Source: Turnera subulata (taxonomy: Eukaryota; Streptophyta; Magnoliopsida; Malpighiales; Passifloraceae). Taken from it: a DNA stretch of 64,000 bases. Location: the NCBI GenBank assembly GCA_028386065.3, contig JAKUCV010006716.1:1-64000 (forward strand), given 5' to 3'. Below are positions 22,028 through 32,100 of this stretch, piece after piece. The notes under the pieces were generated by a model. That model saw only the letters and a list, made by a program, of their open reading frames with translations, made no database searches and was not told the origin of the DNA. Position numbers and translations under genes: made by a program. Position 1 is the stretch's first letter. Each line of letters starts with the position of its first letter.

Positions 22028-24806
22028 ATGAATATTGAAGGGTACCCAATAGAGGGATTGTCGATAGCAGGCCATGAAACTTGCGTTATCTTCCCCACTC
22101 TCAATTTAGCTTTCGATAATGGCCGATGCCCACCACGCGCCGTCTCTCAGGACTTCATCCTCATCTCCCATGCTCATATGGATCACATCGTCAGTTTGTT
22201 TCTTGCTCTTTCTTTGTTTAGCTTCTTTCCTTCTTCTATCTACGGATTCAGTATATCTTGTTATACAATATAAAATTGGCCTTACCTCTATTACTTTACT
22301 TGATGAAGTCGTTTTGTTGGTTGTGGAAAAAATTGTTGCTTTGAGGTTAAATTGTTGGTTGGTTTTGATTTTCTTTCACTGTCCACTAATCGAATGGGAT
22401 GAGTTCACTCCAGTCTCATGAAACTGAATAATTTATGCGGCTGGTTGCAACTTACATGTGTTTCTTTTTTTGTGTATTGAGGGGCTCGTTTTGATAGAGT
22501 GAAATGTGGATATTAATTCAGGCCTTCTCTGTTATGCATTTTATAACATGGGTATCTTTTAATGGATGCTTACATATCACTGTCATTGGTGCGGAGATAA
22601 TTGTTTGTGTGATATAAGTTTGTAACTCTTTCAGGGAGGCTTGCCCATGTATGTTGCAACGCGCGGATTACATGATATGAAGCCTCCAACAATCATTGTA
22701 CCGGCCTGTATTAAAAAAACTGTGGAAGAGCTCTTTGAGGTGCACAGAAAATTGGACGGATCAGAACTTAAGCATAATCTCATTGGCCTGGATGTGGGTA
22801 ATGACTTTGTGTACCTGGATATATGTCTTCTTTTCTTATTGTTTCATATTTTTAGAACCTTACACTCTATAGTATGACGCAACTTGTTTTGCAGGAGAGG
22901 AGTTTTATATGAGAAAAGACCTAAAAGTAAGAGCATTTAGGACATACCACCGAATACCAAGTCAGGCAAGTCTATTCGGTAAAGGAAATTTCACTTGTCA
23001 CCTTTACCGAAGATATTCAGGTGTCAGCTTCTTATTTGAGCCGGTTTGAGTTATTAATTTACACCCTCCAATGATTGCAGGGTTATGTAATTTACTCAGT
23101 GAGACAGAAACTTAAGCAGGAGTACCTCGGGCTTCCGGGGAATGAGATTAAGAAGCTGAAGTTATCAGGCGTGGAGGTTTGTCTTGACAGTCATATTTCT
23201 CACCATCTGGATAGTTGTAAAACAAGTTTATGTATTAGGGTGTTCTGTTTGTTCCTTAAGATCTTCTGTCTTATTTGATTTCTGAAAAAGCTATTGTGTC
23301 TGTTTTTATGATATTCAGTATTTTGATTTGTTCATCACAAGTTTTTGTTTGTGCATTTGCAGATTACAGACACTAAAACTGTACCTGAAGTAGCTTTTAC
23401 AGGTGACACCATGTCCGACTTCATAATAGATGAGACTAATGCTGATGCCTTGGAGGCAAAAATTCTTGTCCTAGAGGTGCATCAGTTATCTGTCTTCTTT
23501 TTTGTTTCCTATCATGTTCAGGCTTTTACTTAAGTTGCTTCTACTTTTTCTATTGCCTTCTCCATTCTTTATAACAATGCAAAATAACTATTGGTTCCCG
23601 GATTGGTTGGTGGATTACATGCTTCATTGTTTACCTAAATATGCATATAAACAAACATATTTCAAGGGACTAGATCCTTCAAGACTGGAAACCCGTTGAT
23701 AAATTACCATTAGTTTCACTTAGCAAAAAATTAATTGTTCTCATCTGGTGGGTGTCATTAAGTTCATGCATGCTCATATACTGTGTTCCCAAACTCTAGA
23801 TCCATGACGCTTTTCTATTATTATTGGTAACTGTTGGCTTTAAATGATTCAACCGTCTGCATTTGGTTTTTGCCACTACAGGTTTGTGTCTTAAACCAAA
23901 AGCTTGGGCAATGCATGTATGCTTGACTTTAGTTGTGTGCAGTTTTAGAATCTACTAGTGGCCTCAGAGTTGTTTATCATGAAGAGAAAAAACTTTTAGG
24001 AGTTTCCTATTCCTGTTGCATTTACTACTAGGGGTGATTGCATTTAAACTTTGTGGCATTATATCTTTTCCTATTTTCTCCAGAGCACCTATGTTGACGA
24101 CACTGTACCAGTGGAGCAAGCACGAGATTATGGACACACACATCTATCTGAGGTAGAGTTGCATTTACCTTTGATATATGGTCTCTAATTACATGCCTAA
24201 GTGATGGCCATGTCGTCTGATCTTTTAATTCTTTCCTTTTTCTTCATATACATCAATGGCATCCTTCAGATAGTCAATTATGCAGACAAGTTGCAGAACA
24301 AGGCAATCCTTTTGATTCATTTTTCAGCTCGTTATACTGTGGAGGTATTTCCAATTGTACCCAGTATGCCATTGTGATTTTGCATGCACAATTTCAATCT
24401 GGATTGGGAGAAAAATGTATCTCAAAACCATGGGCTTGGAAGATGCTTACATGAAGCTCATTAAGGTCTATCTTGGCTAATTGCCATCCTTCAAGCTGAT
24501 GAAATTATGATTGAGTTGTGATCTAGGATTCCATTTGTCTCCTGTTGTGTTCATCTTTGATTTGCCACCTGCATCACCTATACACATAAGAAATGCCTCC
24601 TAGTTGCACTGATGGGGCATGCATGATAGATTCAGAACCTTCTACTTTGTATACATTACGTGGTTAATTTAGTTATACTGGAGGTGCCCTTATCGTAAAA
24701 AAATATTTCTGATTTAGACTGCCATTTATCAGGAAATCAAAGAAGCCGTGTCTAGATTGCAGCTCCCTTTAGCAGGCCGAGTTTTTGCGCTTACAGAAGG
24801 TTTCTG
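22028..24806 (+). CDS. TRZ1: tRNase Z, short form (tRNA 3'-processing endonuclease)
   Basis: Eight coding exons: 22028-22189, 22635-22797, 22894-22965, 23081-23176, 23363-23476, 24084-24152, 24270-24344 and 24733-24806; 274 residues, close to Arabidopsis TRZ1 (~280). It cuts the 3' trailer from pre-tRNA so that CCA can be added. The metallo-beta-lactamase zinc motif HAHMDH is at residues 48-53, followed by GGLPMYVATRG, then FTGDT (metal ligand Asp), ESTYVDD and the distal His in LLIHFSARYT. No transit peptide is visible (N terminus MNIEGYPIEGLSI), so the protein is probably cytosolic and/or nuclear like TRZ1, unlike the chloroplast form. Exon 3 ends CAG and intron 3 begins GCAAGT, a GC-AG intron; no GT donor keeps the frame. 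The gene starts ~270 bp after the retroelement border repeat, so its promoter is short or overlaps repeat DNA. Confidence 0.95.
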
Positions 24807-26206
24807 ATGTGATGCTGAAGTAACCAAGCATCTAAATTCTGTCGATTCTTCACATTTGTTTTTCTTGGCTTCCATCCTTTTATTGATGGCAGTTCAACTA
24901 TGCTTGTGGAATGTACAGCGGAGGCAGAGTAGTGTCTGGGCAGAGATCAAGTAATTAGATAATGTGTACTTCACAGTTCACTTGTATGATTCCAGTTTTT
25001 GTTGTAAAACGGCCATATTTTTGTCACCAAAGAGTGTGTTTTGATATTTTTTTTGATATAAGAGTGTGTTTTGATATGGGGGAAGGTGATAGTTGTTTTG
25101 GGCACTTGCTTCTCCTTTACTGGAAAAGGGAATATTTATGGATGGCATTGCTTATCTCTAAATTCTAACACTTGACGAAGTCAGAGCGTTTGTTGGTTTT
25201 GATTTTCTTGCGCATTTTTTTTCATGCTAATCCCCATGTAGTGTTCACGACAAGCAATGTGCTGCAGATAATCCCATGTTGAAAAATCCACAACCTAAAC
25301 CTACTCTGTAATACTTAGAACGAATTTATCGAATCACCAAATTTACTGCACTCATTAATTATCTGACACATTACATTCATTAACATCCATTTCGCCTTGA
25401 AATCAAAACCCAGTTCAAAGTTTCATTCCTCTTGTTACTATCCAATTATTAATATCGGATTAAACTCTATTCAAAAGGAAGTGTTCAACATTACCGCCCC
25501 TAATCAACCCAACCTTGCCCCTAATGTTGATTGTGTGATCAAGCTGCTGGAAAATTGCAGCAGAATGTTTTGCTGCCATCACCTAATCAACCTGACCTTG
25601 TTTGTCTAAACTAAAAGGATCTTGCTTGTCTACTTCCGCTTTGAAGCAGAGCTTAAAACACTTGAATGCTCAACACTCAACAAGCCAGCCACAGAATTAA
25701 GGACGCACCCTGAGAAATTACTTTAAAAAAAAAAAAATTCTTAGCTGATAATGCTCTGATAGAGAGCATTAGTAAAGAGTCTACTGGGGATTATAAGTTT
25801 ATAAGACGAGTCACCCTGGAGGCAACTCTTCATTTCAAACAACCATAGTCATATCATAACTGTTAAAACCACTCAAAATCATACCAAAGATATTAACATA
25901 ATCTTCAAGGATATATTAACAATGAGGTAGGCATTGGCTTTGATCCTTCAATCAACAGGAACAAAGTGGTTAAAGCTATCTTTTCTGGGTACTGAGGGAG
26001 AGAAAGCCAGGGAGAACGGCAAATATTCATAATGGTAAAACAAAGCGACCAAAGTCTAGACTTTCAGAACAATTCAGAACGGCAAATTTCCAAATCCAAA
26101 ATGGAAAACATAAAACATAAAGATCCGAGTAGCTCGAAGTCTCCAACACACAATCTGGAACAATGAATTCTAGACCCAATACGGAAAAAAATACAAAAAA
26201 AAATCA
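24807..26206. other. TRZ1 3' flank, intergenic
   Basis: 3' UTR and AT-rich intergenic DNA. A short tandem phrase (AGAGTGTGTTTTGATAT) repeats at about 25030-25078. No gene recognised. Confidence 0.45.
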
Positions 26207-26446
26207 GTTCCTGGATTGGTGATCTACATGCTTCATAGTTTACCTAAATATGCATATAAACAAACATATTTTGGGAGACTAGATTCTGCAAAACTGGAAA
26301 CCCCTTGATAAATTACCATAATGCTTCTCTATTATCACTAATAATTGTTGGCCTCAAATAATTCAACCATCTGCATCAGGTTTTTGCTACAACACATTTG
26401 TGTACTAATAAGCCCGATAGGGGCACATGCATCTATCTGAGGTAGA
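26207..26446 (+). pseudogene. Decayed partial copy of TRZ1 (intron 5 + end of exon 6)
   Basis: This segment matches TRZ1 intron 5 from 23594 (for example CTAAATATGCATATAAACAA and TTGATAAATTACCAT) in the same orientation. After a gap it matches the end of exon 6 with its splice donor (CATCTATCTGAGGTAGA at 24141-24157). Compared with the source it lacks ~110 bp internally (23709-23810) and ~200 bp before exon 6. It has many point differences, so the duplication is old and noncoding. Confidence 0.75.
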
Positions 26447-26530
26447 AAACAGAAGGACCGGAATCTAGACATGTTATATCAGACCAATGTAAGAACACTT
26501 GAAGAATGAAAGAGACGCCATCAAGGCCTC

Positions 26531-27730
26531 CTAGTTCTGCTCATTCTTAGCTTCATTCCTCAGATGCTCAATGACAGCTTCAACAGAGCAACATAATTTG
26601 GCTTCTGAGGAGAGAGAACCAACCAGTCCCTCGATGGACTTTAGTTCCTCATGAAACTCCGGATGCAACACCAGTGATGAGAAGTTTTCATCCAGCACTA
26701 AACCAAGCCACCTAGCAACATCTTCAAGTTTGGGAACCCAGTCACATGCTTTCAAGCCCAATTTAGACGAAGCTTTGGGGCAAGGAGCTGCCTGAGGAAA
26801 CATCTCATACTTCTTCAACCATTTGGCCAAATATCTAATCAGACGCATCACCTCTCTCCCATTTAGCTTACCAATTGCACTTGACAGTATCAATTCATCA
26901 ACATTTGGTGATGCCAGCAAATAATGCAAACAATGCTCTGACACAGAGAAACCATCATGCGCAAGCATAAGCAAAATCGAAGCCTCCTTGGCTAGTCGAA
27001 ACTTATTGTCTGAGAGATTCCTGTCACTAGCATTCTCAACAGCTAACAATGCTTGGCTCTCCCACTCCTTCCTCACATTCTCCATACCGCCACAGGCTTC
27101 ATCAGATGGACTAAGAAAATACTTCAAAGTGCTAAGCAACTCGGCCAATCCAAGATCTGGAGCATGTTTAACACTCAAACAAAGCAAATCGCACTTGTTT
27201 TTGGCGACAAGACTCATAATCAGATCTGAATACGAAGAATGATGAACAATCCCATTAACAATGAACGCCTCCACCAAATCCCAAACCTCAAAACTAACAC
27301 AAGCTTCCAATGTCAAGCTCGCCACGTCTCGACCCATAAAAACCCCCACTTTATCAAACAACGCCCGCACATACCCCCCATCAGAGGAGTTAACCCCCAC
27401 CGGGAACCCTACCTTCTCCTTAATCCTCTCAAGGAAAGGAACCAAAATCCCAAAGAATTCATCTTTATCAAACTTATTGGCGTCCTTGAGCTTTATCCTT
27501 AGCTTTTTAGAGAATTTCTTGCCCAGGTCGATGAGTTCAGTATCAGTTTGAGACAGCTGCCACCCAGTGACCGGAATAGCAAGTGCAGTGGCATCTGAAT
27601 TCTCGAGCTTTGGCTTCAAGTTAACGAAAGCATCATTGGCGCTAAGAATTATTGGGTAATCAGACTGTGTTGAAGTGTTTCTTCTGTCCTCAGCAGAGGA
27701 GGCCATAGTGATCACTTCAAGTAAAGACAT
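26531..27730 (-). CDS. Uncharacterised conserved plant-like protein, 399 aa
   Basis: A single coding exon on the minus strand, ATG at 27730 (MSLLEVITMASSAEDRR), stop at 26531; a second in-frame ATG lies 24 nt further in (27706). The open frame extends upstream only through a TTG, not a plausible start. The protein has no signal peptide or membrane segment. After ~30 polar residues it is predicted, by composition, to be mainly alpha-helical, with leucine-rich stretches (DLVEAFIVNGIVHHSSYSDL, LGLAELLSTLKYFLSP, REVMRLIRYLAKWLKKYE). I do not recognise the family. A helical-repeat or nucleolar scaffold protein would fit, but nothing proves it. It is divergent from RFC1, and a 5' UTR intron is present. 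Confidence 0.8.
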   Translation of the reverse strand: MSLLEVITMASSAEDRRNTSTQSDYPIILSANDAFVNLKPKLENSDATALAIPVTGWQLSQTDTELIDLGKKFSKKLRIKLKDANKFDKDEFFGILVPFLERIKEKVGFPVGVNSSDGGYVRALFDKVGVFMGRDVASLTLEACVSFEVWDLVEAFIVNGIVHHSSYSDLIMSLVAKNKCDLLCLSVKHAPDLGLAELLSTLKYFLSPSDEACGGMENVRKEWESQALLAVENASDRNLSDNKFRLAKEASILLMLAHDGFSVSEHCLHYLLASPNVDELILSSAIGKLNGREVMRLIRYLAKWLKKYEMFPQAAPCPKASSKLGLKACDWVPKLEDVARWLGLVLDENFSSLVLHPEFHEELKSIEGLVGSLSSEAKLCCSVEAVIEHLRNEAKNEQN

Positions 27731-27783
27731 CGCAGGAGATTGCAAACCCAAGCTTGATATCTGCGTTGAATTCAACAAACAAC

Positions 27784-27962
27784 CTGAGAATTTGAAAATA
27801 ACGCAAGAACGAAAATAAATTTAAACTCCATTTTAAATCTTATTTCACACCCAAATAAAGGCAGGAAAATTAAGCTTTAAAAAAAACAAAATTGTTGCAT
27901 TTCAAATTGAGCTAAGACAAACCCGTAATCTGTAACAGTAAAGCAAAATAAAACGTGCAAAC
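27784..27962 (-). other. Probable 5' UTR intron of the 399-aa protein gene
   Basis: On the minus strand the leader ...CTCCTCCAG is followed by GTTTGCACG (donor at 27962) and ends TTCAAATTCTCAG (acceptor at 27784), just 53 nt before the ATG. The preceding exon is GC-rich with a GCC repeat (27969-27987). Confidence 0.55.
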
Positions 27963-28314
27963 CTGGAGGAGCGGCGGCGGCGGCGGCTATAAAGGGGCGG
28001 AATCAGGTGACCTGAGAAGGAAGAGGCGAAGCGGGGTTTTTGGTGTTGAAGGTACTAGGGTTTAAAGCGGGTTTATGTGCAATTGTTTGCGATTGTTCCC
28101 CTTTTTGCGCCTCCGGGAGTGGGTTTGATAATTTGGGCCTCGATTAAGGTGGGCTTAATTGCGTAGATGTTTACAAGAACGATTTGTCGAGCATTTCTTG
28201 GCCTCGTGCTTGTTTTGTATTGCTAGTTAGTATGTTCTTTTTTCATGGGCTTCGCCCCCGTTTGTTTATTTACAAAAAAAAAAAACGTTATTTAATTTTT
28301 TTATAAAGATATAT

Positions 28315-28640
28315 ATATATTTTTTTTGTCGAGAAAAAAAAAGCATCATTGGTGTCATCATTGTCCCGTCGGTCCAGGCCCCGGTCAATACCGGTTACAT
28401 CCTAGCATTAGACCCTCCTCATAGGAGAGACCGCCCAACCGGGGCACCAGCGGACACCCTCACCTGCTACGCGTCATAATACCGGGGAATCACCGGGCTC
28501 AACGTCCAGCACCCCACCGTGTGGAAGGCCATATTCGGCCGCATCACACTATCGGGCTTGACTGGAAGCGCCGGGACTCGAACCCGAGTCTTAGAGATGG
28601 CAGGTTGAAGGCCTTGCCACTGGGCCACCACCCCGGGTGG
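28315..28640 (-). mobile_element. tRNA-derived SINE with perfect 15 bp target-site duplication
   Basis: On the minus strand the element starts near 28640 with GGTGGCCCAGTGGCAAGGC (pol III A box TGGCCCAGTGGC) and, ~35 nt on, GGTTCGAGTCC (B box). A ~230 bp unrelated body follows, ending TTTTTTTCTCGAC and an A-run. It is flanked by identical TTTATAAAGATATAT copies at 28300-28314 and 28641-28655. The perfect duplication points to a fairly recent insertion. It lies between two divergent genes. It is not a tRNA gene because the acceptor and anticodon stems do not fold. Confidence 0.93.
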
Positions 28641-29169
28641 TTTATAAAGATATATTGGTAATTTAATGTTTATACATTTAACATTTTTTATCTTTTTAAT
28701 TTTTTTTTTTTATGTTTGATCCTTATAAAAATACTTCCACCAGGCTGGCCCACAGTTGATGCGTCAATTTCTATTTAGGAGGAACGACACCGTATTATTC
28801 TCAGCTTCCAGGGCACACTAACTAAACATCTGTACATACATACACTACTAGCACTCACCCGAAGAAAGAACACACAGAACGGAGTAGAGAGAAAAAAAGA
28901 ACAGCCTCGTCTTTTCTCAGGTGAAAAAAGCGGAAAGACGATTTATAAGAGTTCCTTTTACAGTTTCTTGTTAGTATTTTTGCAAAACCCTAAAACATAA
29001 ACCCTTTTTGGTTCTCTTTTTCTTTTCACGTATTCGACTTAGTTCAATTTTTCCATTGGCAAACTTTCTCTTTTTTTTTTTTTTTTTTCTTGTGTCCAGA
29101 TTGTTTCTGAGGAGGGCCCAATTTTTAACACATTCTCAGTATCGGTGTGAAAAAAAGCTTGAGTCCCAA

Positions 29170-32100
29170 ATGGTGAGTGGTTTGTGTTCTTTTTTCTTTG
29201 TTAACTCCTTATGTTGTTTTCAATTGGGTTTTGGGTATTAAAACTGGGTACCTGAAGTTGTTGTGTTCTGGGAATTGTAGCAACGTGATATCAGGAAATG
29301 GCTTATGAAGGCGCATGACAAAGGCAATGGCAGTGCCGAGAAGAAGCCTCCTCCTCCTCCTCCCGCCGAGACCAAACCTGAAACTCCTGTAAGTGTGTGT
29401 GTGTGTTTTTTTTGGTTGTTGTTCTTTGTTTGGTAAACTTTAAAGATTGATTTTTTTGGTTTCCTTTTTGGTTTACATTTTACCGTCTTTGTTTAATGAT
29501 TGATTAACTTGCACTTTAGCTGAATCAGAATCTTGAATGTTGACATTTTAAGCACTTGTTCAAGAAACTGCCTTTTGTTTAGCTTGTTGTAGAACATTGA
29601 TATTGTTAAGGATTGCTGAAGGTAGTGTTTTTACTTGTATGTTATTTTGGAATGCATTTGTAGGCAAGTGGAGGACAAGAAGGTTCGGGAAGAAGGAAAA
29701 CCAGCAAGTATTTTGCAACAGATAAGCAGAAGCCTAAAGATGATAAAGTAGTGGAGGAACTTCCTGTGAAGAGAAAGACTCAAAATCAGAGCGACCAGTC
29801 AGTGAAACCTCCACCTGCAAAGAAGGCTCACAGAGTTGTTGTTGATGACGATGATGATGATGATGAGGAGTTTGTTATGCCAACTAAGAAGAAAAATGCA
29901 GTTGACGCCACTCCCAGTAAGAAATTGAAGAGTGGTTCCGGTCGGGGAGTTGCTCAGAAACTTGCAGCTAATGACGAAAGCGATGAAGACGAGGACAGGG
30001 ATGGGGCGACTCCACTTAAATCCGGTGGAAGGGGTCGAGGAGGTAGGGGTGCATCAGGGCCAGCAGCTGGCGGAAGGGGCAGAGGTGGTGGAAGGGGTGG
30101 ATTTATGAATTTTGGTGAAAGGAAAGATCCTCCACACAAAGGAGAAAAGGTAAATAACCCAAAGGAAATACCTGATCTTCGGGTGATATTAGATAAGTCA
30201 TAAGTGTCGAGTGATTTTGATGCAGCGGATGCTAACATCACATTTCCTTTCTGCTGTCAGGAAGTCCCTGAAGGTGCTCCAGATTGTTTGTCTGGTTTGA
30301 CATTTGTGATTAGTGGAACACTTGATAGGTACTTTACTTGTCTCAGGGCGGTCTCAAGCTTATTCTCTGTCTCTCTACATGTGTATGCAATGTGTGCGTG
30401 CTCTAGTTCCCGGAAGCATACATATGTTGCTACAAATTTGTCTTATCTAGTATCTGCTTGTGCATATGTCTGGTTATATTTTTACTGTAAACTGATTACT
30501 TGGCTGCTTCTATCATGTGCATAAATTGTCGTCTTCCTATTTGAATGTTTTCCGTGCTCTCAGTTTGGAACGAGAAGAGGCGGAGGATCTGATCAAAAGG
30601 CATGGAGGCCGTATTACTGGATCTGTCAGCAAGAAAACGGTCGTTTAATAATTCCATCTTGTTTACTAATATTGGTTCTTCTGACAAAGTTGCCATTCGA
30701 TTGACACCATGTATTTGCAGAATTATCTTTTGTGTGATGAGGACATTGAAGGTCGGAAGTCTTCCAAAGCCAAAGAGCTTGGGTAAGCTATCCTGGAACC
30801 AAGTTGAACGATTTGTACGTGCATGTTTCACTTTATTCTTCATTAATCTAATTCCTCTTTTGATTTTGAATTTGCATATGTAGTACTCCATTTCTTACGG
30901 AGGATGGATTATTTGATATAATCCGGTCCTCCAAAAAGAAACAGGCCCCAGGAAAAGAAGATTCAAAAGGCTCTGTGGAGAAAGCTGTGCCTCTGCAGAA
31001 GAAAAGTCCTAACAAACCTGAAATTAAAAGTATATATATATATATATATTTTTATTTCATCTTTTTATGCTATAAAATGAGTTTCTGGCAGCTTCATTTT
31101 AACTTATTAAATTGTCTGCTGTCTGTTGCTTATATGTTTTTTCTTCTCTTCTTTTCCCCCATGTGTGTCTGTGTGGGCGTTCTAGCTAGAGTCTGCTGAA
31201 GCTTTGAGCTATAGACTTGATTTTAGCTTTCTTCTGGTTGACATTGCTTTTTTCTCTAAATTATTTATCTTTTTTTTTTTACTTTGTTATGTTACGTGGT
31301 TTGCCTACATGAAAGTTCACTATGGAACCAGGTCTGATTCATTGTATTGGTTAAATTTTATCCCAAAAATTGTTTCAATCTGCTGTGACACTCTTGTTAT
31401 GGTTTTTACTTCTAGATTCCACTTCTTGGCTATTTTATGTTAAACCATATGTAGATATATATATTTCCCAATAAAACCATGAGTATGGATTTAGAGTCCT
31501 TTTCATGAAAAGGCAAGGACAGTGATTTTGCTTCAACCAAACAAAACTTAGGATTTGTGGATTTATTAGTTTCTTTTGCTTCGACTACAGATGGTCTGTT
31601 GATTACCGTTATGACTATTTCTAGTTGACTGATATTTTTCTTGATTTTTGACCTATTTCCTGCGTTTAAGAATGTAGTGATGCTTCATGTTAGAAGGTTT
31701 CATCAATATAGGCTTTACATGAGAATCATAAATCATGGCATACAAAGTTCGTTCCTTGACCAGCTGGATTGTTACAGAGTCTGTTCAAGAAAAGGAGAAT
31801 GGAGGGGGATTGTCATAGTTGTGCTACCATTTGGCTCATTATTTTAAAATGTTACAGTATGCAATGTCTGCCTCTCCCTCAATTCTTAGTTTCTTGCATT
31901 GAATTTTACTGTAGTTTCAAGTGTGTGCATTCGTATTTCCTATGAGATTCTGTAAACTTGACTCTCTGTTGACTGCCTGCTTAGCTCTGTCTTACCTCTG
32001 TGATGATATACTTGCTTGCATAAATTTTTGAACTGGAAATTCTCTCTAAGAAGTGGTTTGCTGCATAGGCCAACCTCCAGCAACAAAGGTAGCTCAGAAA

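Noticed and set aside
27731..27778. Upstream extension of the 399-aa protein from position 27778
   Set aside because: The codon at 27778 is TTG, not ATG, and it lies in the 5' UTR exon close to a splice acceptor.
28555..28640. tRNA gene (A and B boxes)
   Set aside because: The boxes are good but there is no cloverleaf with anticodon and acceptor stems, and target-site duplications flank a longer 326 bp unit, so it is a SINE.
30496..30891. Minus-strand ORF in the RFC1 region
   Set aside because: It overlaps RFC1 exons 5 and 6 and introns in antisense and has no recognisable domain.
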